Notes: generated by a model not told the origin, from the sequence alone. 64,000 nt of DNA from an uncultured Prevotellaceae bacterium (GCA_902799905.1 CADCCB010000020.1:1-64000); one strand, 5' to 3'; shown: positions 7,256-15,509, counted from the stretch's first letter. Program-made: numbers and translations.

Positions 7256-8800
7256 ATTTTGTTCACGGTGGCAGATGCGCACCTCGATGCCGAACTTCTG
7301 ATGGATATGCTCAGCCAGATGCTGGGCACAATAGACGGAGCGATGCTGACCGCCAGTACATCCGAAGCAGAACATGAGTGAGGTGAAACCACGCTGCATG
7401 TAGCGCTCCACATGGGCATCGGCTAGACGGTAGATGGAGTCGAGGAAGGTGAGTATCTCGCCATCGTCCTCCAGAAAGCGGATGACAGGCTCGTCGAGAC
7501 CCGTGAGTTGCTTGTACGGCTCATAGCGGCCTGGGTTGTGGGTCGAGCGGCAGTCGAACACATAGCCGCCGCCATTGCCACTCTCATCGTCAGGAATACC
7601 CTTGCGGTAGGAGAAACTGAACACCTTCACCACCAGCGGGCCCTGGGCATCGTACTTCGAGAAGGTGGCAGGACCGTCCTGAGGATGGGGCTTGTACGGG
7701 TTGAGGTCGGTGATCTTGTAGCCGTCGGCACGAGGCGCCACCGTCTCTATCTTCTGGAACTGTGGCAGTTCGGTCAGGCGTGTCAGCAGGGAGACGAGAT
7801 AGGGATAATGGAAGTCGTTGCCCTGAAGCAGTTCGCGCAGGTTCTGGATGGCAGGGGGAATGCTGCTGATGAAATGCTGCTTGCGCTCGAAATAGCCGCG
7901 GAAGCCATAGGCTCCCAGCACCTGCATGATCCTGAAGAACACAAACAGCATCAGGCGGGCATCAAACTGCTCGCGCTTGGGCATCTCCATGAATTGCTGG
8001 GCAGCATCATAGTACTCGTCAAGCAGTTCCTTGCGCAGTTTATCAGGATACTTGGCCGATGCCTGCCACAGGAACGATGCCAGATCGTAATAGATGGGAC
8101 CTCGGCGACCGCCCTGGAAATCGATGAAATAGGGCTGTTGGCTGTTGGCATTTGGCTCTTGGCCATTGTCTGTTGGCTCTTGGCTCAGCATGACGTTGCG
8201 TGCCTGGAAGTCACGATACAGGAAGCATTCCGTATCGTCAGCAGCAGTCAGGTCCTTGGCCAGCAAGCGGAAGTCGGCCTCCAGTTTCAACTCGTGGAAG
8301 TCGAGTTCGGTGGCTTTCAGGAAGCAATACTTGAAATAGTTGAGGTCGAAGAGCACGGAGTCGGTATCGAAAGCGGGCTGCGGATAGCAATTGGAGAAGT
8401 CGAGTTCGCGTGCACCACGAATCTGGATATTCGGCAATTCACGAATGGTACGCTTCAGCAACTCCTGCTCTGCCAAGGTATAGCGCCCACCTGCCTCGCG
8501 TCCGCCACGGATGGCATCAAACAGCGATACCGATCCCAGGTCTGTCTGCAGATAGCGGAGGCCGTCGTCGCTGACCGCCAGCACGTTGGGCACAGGCAGT
8601 TTGCGCATCGTGAAGTGACGTGCCAGATAGACGAACGCGTGGTTCTCGTCGCGACTGGTGCCGATGCACCCGATGACGCTCTTCCCCTGGCTGTCGGTCA
8701 TTCGGTAGTAGACACGATTGCTGCCGGCTCCAGGTAACTTCTCGGTATGCTGGGGTTCGTTGCCGCTCCACTCTTTATACAATCTCAGTAATTGTTCCAT
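7235..8800 (-). CDS. AmgK-like sugar kinase fused to a RapZ C-terminal domain
   Basis: A 521-residue two-domain protein. Residues 1-330 are an aminoglycoside-phosphotransferase-fold kinase of the AmgK (anomeric MurNAc/GlcNAc kinase) type: catalytic loop LYRDFQARN (D197, N202; Tyr replaces the usual His) and metal motif FIDFQGGRRGPIYYDLASFL. Residues about 375-521 match the C-terminal domain of RapZ: VFSFSYRKGIP, YVFDCRSTHNP, LTGLDEPV, FGCTGGQHRSV (about 480) and RHRE-like CHRE. In E. coli this RapZ domain binds glucosamine-6-phosphate and RNA partners. The RapZ P-loop domain is absent. With the MurU-like gene at 3557 the context suggests amino-sugar recycling with built-in amino-sugar sensing; that is inference. 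A heptamer array adds residues about 206-223 between the two catalytic motifs. Confidence 0.85.
   Translation of the reverse strand: MEQLLRLYKEWSGNEPQHTEKLPGAGSNRVYYRMTDSQGKSVIGCIGTSRDENHAFVYLARHFTMRKLPVPNVLAVSDDGLRYLQTDLGSVSLFDAIRGGREAGGRYTLAEQELLKRTIRELPNIQIRGARELDFSNCYPQPAFDTDSVLFDLNYFKYCFLKATELDFHELKLEADFRLLAKDLTAADDTECFLYRDFQARNVMLSQEPTDNGQEPNANSQQPYFIDFQGGRRGPIYYDLASFLWQASAKYPDKLRKELLDEYYDAAQQFMEMPKREQFDARLMLFVFFRIMQVLGAYGFRGYFERKQHFISSIPPAIQNLRELLQGNDFHYPYLVSLLTRLTELPQFQKIETVAPRADGYKITDLNPYKPHPQDGPATFSKYDAQGPLVVKVFSFSYRKGIPDDESGNGGGYVFDCRSTHNPGRYEPYKQLTGLDEPVIRFLEDDGEILTFLDSIYRLADAHVERYMQRGFTSLMFCFGCTGGQHRSVYCAQHLAEHIHQKFGIEVRICHREQNITQTLH
8138..8186. repeat. heptamer array H2 inside the AmgK-RapZ gene
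   Basis: Seven consecutive 7-bp units: TTGGCTG, TTGGCAT, TTGGCTC, TTGGCCA, TTGTCTG, TTGGCTC, TTGGCTC. It is translated on the minus strand as a Q/N/P-rich insert (SQEPTDNGQEPNANSQQP) between the catalytic loop and the metal-binding motif. Confidence 0.9.
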
Positions 8801-8833
8801 CTTCTATTTTTTATTTTTCAATTTTTCATTCTT

Positions 8834-11797
8834 TTACTGCATCGTCACACCCATCAAGCCGATAACCACGTCGTTGGAAAGCGTCCTTACGGTGAGCGAC
8901 TTCAGCGTCTTGCGGGCATCAGTCGGCATGCGGAGCATCTGAGCGGCTCCGCCAGGTATCTCACGACCATAGACGCCCTTGATGTTCAGGGCCTCGCCCA
9001 AATCGCGACTCACGGTACCCGTACCCAGGCAGATGCGATAAGGTCGCAACGGGGCTGTACGGAAGGCCTTGCCATCGACGTAGTAGTCCTGTTCGATGGG
9101 ACACCAGTTCTCCGGATTGCGCAGTCGCAGGGTGTCACGCGTGCCATCCTTATAGGTGGCGATGACCAGTCCGTTGTCTATGCGGCTCTGCATGTGGTTG
9201 GTCGAGCCCGCCATCAGCAGATAGATGCTGGAGGCCTTGCCCTTGAGGGGTATGGTGACGCTGTCGGGGTAGTTATCCCACAGCGATGTATAGACGATAT
9301 TACGCCCTACTTTGGGAGTAAGGAAAGGCACGCCGGCCACCGTCATCTGATTCTTTTGTATCAAGGTGCGGAACACGGAGTCGTTGATCTCTGGCGTGTA
9401 CTGCGGGTGACACCACTCCCCCACTCCCTGCAGGGGAATCTGCAGGGTGGTGGTCTGCGGACGGGGTGAGCGATAGGCGTTCTTGAAGATGTCGTCCACT
9501 TCGGCATTGAAATGACGGGCGATGTTCTGCTGACGGAACGGCTTCGACAGATCAGGCTCGTCAAGTCCCTCAGCGACAGTCTCTTCCGTCTCTTCTACGG
9601 CATGCGACTTGGGGCGTATCACGCTCGGCACCTCTATCACCTGATGTTCCTCGTTGCTGCCCGTCGTGCTGCGCCACGTGCCGTCACCCAGACTCTGCGA
9701 CACGACGATGGTCAGCGGCTGACGGAAGTGCTGGGTGATCTCATAGCGGTCCTTGCCGTCCTTACGCGTGTACTTATAATATAGATAGGGTGTCCTCACC
9801 TCCACGCTGTCCCACTCACAGGGAAAGCCTGGCTGTATGAGGCACTTGCCGTCGAGTGCCTGGGGGATGATGCCAAAGAAGCCCTGGATGAGGGTGCGCG
9901 AGGCAATGCCGATGCAATCGCCGAAGTCGCGATAGCACTCACCACGTGCCGCATCGTAGAAACTCAACTGTCCGAAGTTGGCAGGCGACTGTCCGTAGTA
10001 CATGTTATCCAGGATGTTGGCCATCATCAGGCTGTAGCCTTCGTCGCTTCGTCCTGCCTCGAAAAAGGCCAGCGCCATGTGCCATACCTCGGCATTGGCC
10101 ACATTGTTGATGCTCCAGGAATAGGGCATCCAGTTGGAAGTGGCAATAGTGTACAACTGTTGGCTGTTGGCTATTGGCTGTTGGCTATTGGCTGTTGGCA
10201 AGGGGATGTGGGGAATATGGCGGTTAACCCAGTCGGTGGCCTGCCAAGCCTGTTCGGGCGAGCAGGCGCCACAGTCGATGGGGGTATAGATGCTCCAGAC
10301 GGCAGGCGATTCATGCTTGCGCTTCAGTCCCATCGCATCCTGATACTCAGCCCATACGCCCTTTACCCACAATCGATCATTCATCGCCTTCAGGATGGCC
10401 TCGGCCTCATCGCGGTAGGGCTTGCCATCCTCGCCGAGGATCTCGGCAATGCGTGCTGCCAGTTTATTGCCTCGATAGTTGTAGGCTGACGAGTGGGTCA
10501 CGGCCCCTCCACTATAATATAGGGCATCCGAAGCCCAGATGCAGCAGTAAGCATCGTAGAGGTGATCGCCGTCTGGGTCGTAGTTGCGCTTCTCCCAGGC
10601 CAGATGGCTCTTGATGACGGGCCACATCTGTCGCATATAGGCCGTGTCGGCATCATACTGGAAATGCCAGAGCAACTCGTCCATGTAGTTTAGGTTCATG
10701 TCGTAGTGGTGCATCTGGTCGTTTCGCTCAGGGTTGCGACAGATATAGCCGTTGGAGTACATCTGCGTGCCCCATTTCTTTTCCGCACGTGCCATATTCA
10801 TCTTCTCATCCTGCGAGGGATGGGCGATGGTGGGTTCTACGGTGGTCACCTGACTCTTGGCATAGGCATCGAAATGCGAGACGGCACGGTCGTTCCATCC
10901 CAACACGTCACCAGCGTATGCAGCCCGCCAGCCTGCCAGCGGCATGCGCCACCCGATGCAGCCGTGCAGCCACGTCTTCCCATCCCAGTCGCCATCGGCG
11001 GCCAGCACCAGGGCCCCACCAAGGGTATTAATATAGGGATTGGGGGTCTTGAACTGGACGCGCGATGCCAGTTCCTTGAAGTAGGACATGGACGTCCAGC
11101 ACAGACTGTCGGCCTCACGGAAAGGCATATCCTCGACCTCATCGAGTTTCACAACGACATAGGCCATGCTCCCGTCTTCTCCCTCGATGGCTGCATCCAC
11201 CTTGACCTCACCGTTTGGCGATGGCTCGAACACCCCAGGGGGATCAACGCCGATGTCGCCATTACGCTGCAGTTTAGGACGGGCTATGGGGGCAGTCAGC
11301 ACCTTGACGCTCAATCTTTCGTCGATAGCCTCAAGGTCTGTGCACGACGCACTTTTCGAGAAGGCGAACACAGCCCCTTCCTCATGGGGCAATGCCACGA
11401 CAGACACCTCCAGCAACCACTTCCACCGCTTATCCGCCAGAAGATAATGACGGCTACCGTTGCGATACCAGGCCTTGCACGTAGCGACAGAATCGAGCGG
11501 CACGCCATTGACCACAAAGCGCAGGTTGCGATGATGGCCCTTCTTCACCACAGCAAACACAGGACGGTCGCTGGTCTCCAGTCGCCAGTCGCTATGACTG
11601 CCGTAGAGGGCGCGGGTGAAGCGGTTCGTGCCGTTCTCACAGAAGAACGCATTGCCCTGGGGCTCATACTGCTGCTTGCGCTCCTCATTCTGCTTGCCGT
11701 CATTATACGACTGCAAGGCACCCTGAATCTGCGCCACGACGTGGCTAAACGAAGAATGGCAAATGAGAAGTGACAATAATAGCAGCAGACGTTTCAT
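8834..11797 (-). CDS. large secreted DUF4450-like protein, probable (alpha/alpha)6-barrel glycan enzyme
   Basis: A 987-residue exported protein; the signal peptide is MKRLLLLLSLLICHSSFSHVVA. The N-terminal part (about 30-250) looks beta-rich. The middle (about 270-680) has the aromatic and acidic helical-repeat pattern of an (alpha/alpha)6 glycosidase fold: WLHGCIGWRMPLAGWRAAY, DGDHLYDAYCCIWASDALYY, NVANAEVWHMALAFFEAG, DFGDCIGIASRTLIQGFFG. The C-terminal 250 residues form further beta domains. I associate this layout with DUF4450 proteins of Bacteroidetes, whose substrate I do not know. The start ATG at 11797 overlaps by 4 nt (ATGA) the stop of a small membrane-protein gene, so the two are translationally coupled. 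Heptamer array H3 contributes [13 protein letters not shown] around residue 545. Confidence 0.65.
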   Translation of the reverse strand: MKRLLLLLSLLICHSSFSHVVAQIQGALQSYNDGKQNEERKQQYEPQGNAFFCENGTNRFTRALYGSHSDWRLETSDRPVFAVVKKGHHRNLRFVVNGVPLDSVATCKAWYRNGSRHYLLADKRWKWLLEVSVVALPHEEGAVFAFSKSASCTDLEAIDERLSVKVLTAPIARPKLQRNGDIGVDPPGVFEPSPNGEVKVDAAIEGEDGSMAYVVVKLDEVEDMPFREADSLCWTSMSYFKELASRVQFKTPNPYINTLGGALVLAADGDWDGKTWLHGCIGWRMPLAGWRAAYAGDVLGWNDRAVSHFDAYAKSQVTTVEPTIAHPSQDEKMNMARAEKKWGTQMYSNGYICRNPERNDQMHHYDMNLNYMDELLWHFQYDADTAYMRQMWPVIKSHLAWEKRNYDPDGDHLYDAYCCIWASDALYYSGGAVTHSSAYNYRGNKLAARIAEILGEDGKPYRDEAEAILKAMNDRLWVKGVWAEYQDAMGLKRKHESPAVWSIYTPIDCGACSPEQAWQATDWVNRHIPHIPLPTANSQQPIANSQQLYTIATSNWMPYSWSINNVANAEVWHMALAFFEAGRSDEGYSLMMANILDNMYYGQSPANFGQLSFYDAARGECYRDFGDCIGIASRTLIQGFFGIIPQALDGKCLIQPGFPCEWDSVEVRTPYLYYKYTRKDGKDRYEITQHFRQPLTIVVSQSLGDGTWRSTTGSNEEHQVIEVPSVIRPKSHAVEETEETVAEGLDEPDLSKPFRQQNIARHFNAEVDDIFKNAYRSPRPQTTTLQIPLQGVGEWCHPQYTPEINDSVFRTLIQKNQMTVAGVPFLTPKVGRNIVYTSLWDNYPDSVTIPLKGKASSIYLLMAGSTNHMQSRIDNGLVIATYKDGTRDTLRLRNPENWCPIEQDYYVDGKAFRTAPLRPYRICLGTGTVSRDLGEALNIKGVYGREIPGGAAQMLRMPTDARKTLKSLTVRTLSNDVVIGLMGVTMQ
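10160..10201. repeat. heptamer array H3 inside the DUF4450-like gene
   Basis: Units TTGGCTG, TTGGCTA, TTGGCTG, TTGGCTA, TTGGCTG and a decayed TTGGCAA. It is translated on the minus strand as [13 protein letters not shown]. It is the same family as H2 and H8. Confidence 0.92.
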
Positions 11798-11994
11798 TGA
11801 GCGTGACCCTTTCGTTCCTTCAGTTTCTCTATCCAGTCTATCACATAACCCTCGAGGATGGCGATGATGATCAGGAACCCCAAAGCCATGGCAAACGCCC
11901 ACCATGCGCTATTGGTGAAACCGGCTGCCCAACTATATACAAAGGTGCACAAGGCGAACTTGATGCCCCAACTCAATATAAACTTCCAATTCAT
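11794..11994 (-). CDS. small membrane protein
   Basis: A 66-residue protein with two hydrophobic segments (FILSWGIKFALCTFVYSW and WWAFAMALGFLIIIAILEGYVI) and a basic C-terminal tail (EKLKERKGHAQ). I do not recognise the family. The start ATG at 11994 (MNWKF) is preferred over an upstream in-frame ATG because the upstream stretch crosses the terminator-like hairpin at 12052-12077. Its TGA overlaps the start of the DUF4450-like gene (ATGA), indicating an operon. An inner-membrane helper role for the secreted neighbour is possible but unproven. Confidence 0.6.
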   Translation of the reverse strand: MNWKFILSWGIKFALCTFVYSWAAGFTNSAWWAFAMALGFLIIIAILEGYVIDWIEKLKERKGHAQ

Positions 11995-12045
11995 AACTGC
12001 CGACAAAATTACTGCTTTTCTGCGAAAACACCAAAGAAAAAGCAA

Positions 12046-12135
12046 AGAAAAAGCCGGGTGTCTCACGACACGCGGCTCCAAAAACAAACTACTTAAAAAC
12101 TAATCTACTAAAACAAATCAAAAAAATATCTTTCT
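12046..12135 (-). ncRNA. candidate small RNA or attenuator leader
   Basis: On the minus strand a consensus -7 box (12148-12141) is followed by a T-rich leader with no ORF, then a GC-rich hairpin (arms AGCCG.GTGTC at 12052-12062 and GACAC.CGGCT at 12067-12077, loop TCAC), then TTTTTCTTTGC. The transcription unit would be about 90 nt. The nearest gene downstream starts at 11994, so this could be a free sRNA or an attenuating 5' leader. The layout recalls conserved Bacteroidales non-coding RNAs with their own promoter and terminator, but I cannot assign a family. Confidence 0.45.
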
Positions 12136-12140
12136 GAGTG

Positions 12141-12148
12141 CAAAGTTA
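12141..12148 (-). promoter_or_regulatory. -7 promoter element of the candidate sRNA/leader
   Basis: TAACTTTG on the minus strand followed by CA, as in typical Bacteroidetes start regions. Confidence 0.65.
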
Positions 12149-12244
12149 ATCAATATCCATGTTCCCTGCAAGAGTTTTTTATCAAAAAATGAAGTTAATT
12201 GACATAAATCAAAGGAAATGAGACACTCACTAAACATCCCATGC

Positions 12245-12272
12245 GCTTTTGTAAGGTTGAGATTACAAAAGC
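12245..12272. repeat. 10-bp inverted repeat
   Basis: GCTTTTGTAA (12245-12254) and TTACAAAAGC (12263-12272) pair perfectly around an 8-nt loop. There is no adjacent T-tract, so it is more likely an operator or decayed element than a terminator. Confidence 0.6.
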
Positions 12273-12323
12273 ATGCCCGTCAGTCTGTTCATGGCTAGTC
12301 TCACCGTCTATCTGCCGGCCCCC

Positions 12324-12396
12324 TTCAGAAGTCTCGCCCCCCTCTTATATCTGTCCCCCTTAGGGGGACTTAGATATGAGGGGGAGACTTTCTGAA
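12324..12396. repeat. 73-nt near-perfect palindromic element
   Basis: The arms TTCAGAA.GTCTC and GAGAC.TTTCTGAA enclose pairing CCCCTC/GAGGGG and ATATCT/AGATAT segments, with a GTCCCCC-TTA-GGGGGAC tip. It is intergenic, between the candidate sRNA promoter and the zinc-ribbon gene. It looks like a small palindromic mobile element of the same style as the guaA insert at 2511. Confidence 0.75.
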
Positions 12397-12468
12397 CCCC
12401 CAATATTCTTTCGACCACGGCTCAATAGAAACTTTGAACATCAATAACCAAAATAAATGCCAATTTAT

Positions 12469-12499
12469 TTTGTTTTGTCCTCGCTTATTCGTACCTTTG
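12469..12499 (+). promoter_or_regulatory. promoter of the exported zinc-ribbon gene
   Basis: TTTG at 12469-12472 (-33), a 19-bp spacer, and TACCTTTG at 12492-12499 (-7). The ATG follows at 12525. Confidence 0.75.
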
Positions 12500-12524
12500 C
12501 CACACGAAAATAAAACATAAAGCA

Positions 12525-13439
12525 ATGAAGAAGTTAGTATTAGTACTATTGCTGTTGTCTCCTCTGACACTGTATGCTCAAAACAATGAGATTGAGCAAA
12601 TTAAACGTGAACTGACTATTGCGGAAGAAGATTTGGCAGCAGTCAATCAAATGAACAGTAGTTCTATTAAAGATAAATTTGCTATTCTTGGGGCAAAAAA
12701 CAAGGTCAAAGAACTTAAAAAGAAACTTGCCGAAGCACAAAAAAGGGCAAATAATTCAAATCAGCAAAGTACATATTCTCCTTCAAACATCCCTCTATCT
12801 TCATCAAACAGGCATTTCTATAGTACGCCTCCAGAAATTCCATATACCAATCCTTTGTACTTTAAATCGTCCAAGGATGGAACGGTCATCGAATTTTATA
12901 TGGGTATTTGTAATTTGCCGATTGGTACAAGTTATACCATTTGTGTGTCTCCCTTAGCCTTTTATACAATGGCTTTGGCTCCAATGAATATTCAACAGGA
13001 TTGTTTCGAATTCAACAAGCAGATTTATATGAATTCGTACCGCTGTAAACTTGCACGTGATTTATCGTGGGTCGCTCTTTATTGTTCGTTTAGTGGAATG
13101 GGGGAGCAGTTGTTTGACCTCCGCGCCACGAAAGATGAATATGACGTTTTCAAAAAACGCTTTGATGAAACTACAAATATTCTTAACAGGATGGCCCCTC
13201 CCCAAATAACACAACCTGTCCCTGGCAACGATTCCCGTTACAACAATCCCAACAACAGCAATTATAATACTTGTCGTATATGTGGTGGGTCAGGAATATG
13301 TACGAGTTGCGGAGGTACTGGTGGAGAATGGCGAGATACGGGTTATTATACAGGAAGCAACACCAAGTCATGGATAGACTGTGGCTCATGTAGAGGAAGC
13401 AAACAGTGTTTCAATTGCTTCGGAACTGGTCGACAGTAA
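12525..13439 (+). CDS. exported coiled-coil protein with DnaJ-type CxxCxGxG zinc-ribbon tail
   Basis: A 304-residue protein: signal peptide (MKKLVLVLLLLSPLTLYA), a Lys/Glu-rich coiled coil (about 20-80, EIEQIKRELTIAEEDL), a low-complexity S/N linker, a compact middle domain (about 110-225), and a C-terminal cluster of four Cys motifs (CRICGGSGIC, CTSCGGTGG, CGSCRGSKQC, CFNCFGTG) as in the zinc domain of DnaJ. The middle domain is not recognised. DnaJ-type zinc ribbons in exported Bacteroidetes proteins occur, but their role is unclear. Base composition is distinctly more AT-rich than the neighbouring genes, suggesting a different origin. It has its own promoter and stands alone. Confidence 0.7.
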   Translation: MKKLVLVLLLLSPLTLYAQNNEIEQIKRELTIAEEDLAAVNQMNSSSIKDKFAILGAKNKVKELKKKLAEAQKRANNSNQQSTYSPSNIPLSSSNRHFYSTPPEIPYTNPLYFKSSKDGTVIEFYMGICNLPIGTSYTICVSPLAFYTMALAPMNIQQDCFEFNKQIYMNSYRCKLARDLSWVALYCSFSGMGEQLFDLRATKDEYDVFKKRFDETTNILNRMAPPQITQPVPGNDSRYNNPNNSNYNTCRICGGSGICTSCGGTGGEWRDTGYYTGSNTKSWIDCGSCRGSKQCFNCFGTGRQ

Positions 13440-13830
13440 GTATAGGTAGCCCTCTGCAAGCGCACACTATTTCTAATAATGAAGATATTACACAATTAGT
13501 TTGATGTCGTAGTTCTGGCTGGGGCAAGCAACCGCGAGACGAGCATGGCGAGACGCTTGCTACCAGTTGGACGCAAGAAAGCGAAGCGACTAAAAGAACA
13601 GCGACCGCAGGTTCTTCGCTCATTCTCTTTTTCTTGTAGGTGCTCAGGCGGCAAGGCCGGAACAGATTCTAAGGAAGAGGTGTCAGTTATCTGTCCCTAT
13701 GACATCCACCCCTCAGACATCCTTATGAGACAGGTGCCAGTCCCTGTTGCCTAATGAGACACACAAAAAACAACAACTATATATTTGCAAAGCAGAGGTG
13801 ACAAATCACACGCGCCGCAATTGGCATCGT
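13440..13830. other. gene-free gap with dispersed repeat remnants
   Basis: No credible gene. At 13579-13599 there is an inverted copy (20 of 21 bases) of the unit at 7000-7020. Further on (13679-13756) are phrases such as GAGACAGGTGCCAGTCCCTG and CTGTCCCTATGACATCC that look like decayed short repeats. No clear terminator for the zinc-ribbon gene or for amt was seen. Confidence 0.5.
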
Positions 13831-15225
13831 TTATTTGTTCTTCTCACGGATATGCTCCTCATACTCCGCCAGTTCGCGTTCACCGATGTGCGCCAGTCCG
13901 TAGTGCTCGTCGTGCTGCGAGAAGTCGAGGCCCACCTTTTCACTGTACTCCGACACACGCATGGGAATCAGGCTGTCGATGAGTTTATATCCCAGCCAAC
14001 TCATGGCGAAAGTATAGCCGAAGACGATGACGATGGCCAGCAGATGATAGAGGAAGATGACGAAACCATCCCACGTGCCGGCGATGAGTCCCTCCTGAAT
14101 GAAGATACCCGTCAGCACGGTGCCGAAGATACCACCCGTGCCGTGCGTCGGGAACACGTCGAGGGCGTCGTCGATTTTGGAGTGCGAACGCCAATAGACG
14201 GCAATGTTACAAATCAGCGTGATGACGAAAGCAATGAAAATGCTCTGGCCCACGGTGACATAGCCTGCCGATGGCGTGATGGCCACCAGACCGACCACGC
14301 AACCCACGGCGGCACCCATGGCCGACGGTTTACGGCCGCGCAGACAGTCGAAGAATATCCACGTCATCATGGCCGTTGCCGAGGCGGTGTTGGTGTTCAG
14401 GAACGCCTTGATGGCCTGACCGTCGGCGTGCAGCGACGAGCCTGCATTGAAGCCAAACCAACCCAGCCACAGCATGGCGGCACCCAGCAGTACAAAGGGG
14501 ATGTTGGCGGGTTCACTCTTACGCGTCTCAGCCTTGCGTCGTCCCAGATAGATGGCACCTGCCAACGCAGCCACACCGCTCGACGCGTGTACCACGATAC
14601 CACCGGCGAAGTCGATGACGCCCCACTTCATGAACAGTCCCTCGGGGTGCCACGTCATGTGGGCCAGCGGACAGTAGATGATGAAGAAAAAGAACATCAT
14701 GAAGAACATATACGCCGAGAACCTGACACGCTCAGCAAACGAACCCGTAATCAGCGACGGCGTGATGATGGCGAACTTCATCTGGAACAGCGCGAACAGT
14801 GCCAGCGGTATCGTCGCACCGCCCAAGATGTTTCCTGCCGGCGTGGTATAGACCTCGGCACCCACGTTCTGGAACATCAGGAACGTCAGCGGGTTGCCAA
14901 TCACACCGCCGATGTCGTCGCCAAAGCACAGCGAGAAGCCGACCACCACCCACAGCACCGAAATCAGTCCCATGGCGATGAACGACTGCAACATCGTCGA
15001 GATGACGTTCTTCGCACCCACCATGCCGCCATAGAAGAACGACAGTCCGGGGGTCATCATCAGCACAAAAATAGTGGCCGTAATCAGCCAAGCCACATCG
15101 GCAGCCGAGATCACCGACCAGTCACACTCGAACGACGGTTCTCCTACCGCCAATCCCGCCACGGCTATCAGCGTCATCGCCGTCATCAGGATTATCCAAC
15201 GTCTTTTTACCTTTAAAGCCTTCAT
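13831..15225 (-). CDS. amt: ammonium transporter
   Basis: A 464-residue Amt/Rh-family channel for NH3/NH4+ uptake in the inner membrane. After an N-terminal signal-like segment it has about eleven membrane helices and family motifs: FFYGGMVGAKNVISTM, DFAGGIVVHASSGVAALAGA (containing the first pore His region), WLGWFGFNAGSSL, and FPTHGTGGIFGTVLTGIF with the second conserved His. The C-terminal cytoplasmic tail ends in EHIREKNK. The start ATG at 15225 (MKALKVKRR) is chosen because the longer frame runs through the leader. No glnB/glnK gene is adjacent, unlike many amt loci. Confidence 0.93.
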   Translation of the reverse strand: MKALKVKRRWIILMTAMTLIAVAGLAVGEPSFECDWSVISAADVAWLITATIFVLMMTPGLSFFYGGMVGAKNVISTMLQSFIAMGLISVLWVVVGFSLCFGDDIGGVIGNPLTFLMFQNVGAEVYTTPAGNILGGATIPLALFALFQMKFAIITPSLITGSFAERVRFSAYMFFMMFFFFIIYCPLAHMTWHPEGLFMKWGVIDFAGGIVVHASSGVAALAGAIYLGRRKAETRKSEPANIPFVLLGAAMLWLGWFGFNAGSSLHADGQAIKAFLNTNTASATAMMTWIFFDCLRGRKPSAMGAAVGCVVGLVAITPSAGYVTVGQSIFIAFVITLICNIAVYWRSHSKIDDALDVFPTHGTGGIFGTVLTGIFIQEGLIAGTWDGFVIFLYHLLAIVIVFGYTFAMSWLGYKLIDSLIPMRVSEYSEKVGLDFSQHDEHYGLAHIGERELAEYEEHIREKNK

Positions 15226-15303
15226 AACTTTTCTTTTTATTATTTTTTCCTGTGTTGTTTTCAATGGGAAGGGCTGCGTGAGCAGTCTTGCCGAATTTCG
15301 CGG

Positions 15304-15311
15304 CAAAAGTA
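15304..15311 (-). promoter_or_regulatory. probable -7 element of amt
   Basis: TACTTTTG on the minus strand, about 80 nt upstream of the ATG. The leader contains short GC hairpins (GCCG...CGGC). Confidence 0.5.
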
Positions 15312-15509
15312 ATACAATCTGCATAAATAGCCATCCACCCGTTTTCTTTTTGATTGTTAAAAATTCAACTTCCTAACACTTTGTAAAGCCAACAAACACT
15401 TCTTCTTTCCTTTTGATAACATTTTGCATACAAAACCCGTCGTATCGTTACATTTCGTCAAGGCCTTATTGTTTTATACCCATTCTTTCTGAGGGCGACA
15501 TCGTTATGA

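Noticed and set aside
8803-8830. T-rich heptamer array (ATTTTTC-like) between the AmgK-RapZ and DUF4450-like genes
   Set aside because: The composition is nearly pure T/A, so the 7-bp period cannot be told from a homopolymer-like tract.
9411-9464. Possible palindromic insert in the DUF4450-like gene (CCCTGCA...TGCAGGG)
   Set aside because: The symmetry is short and the encoded segment (LQIPLQGVGEWCHPQ) reads like ordinary protein; I cannot show it is an insertion.
13747-15216. 489-residue open frame opposite amt
   Set aside because: It is rich in His, Arg and Gln and is complementary to the membrane helices of Amt, as expected for a shadow frame.
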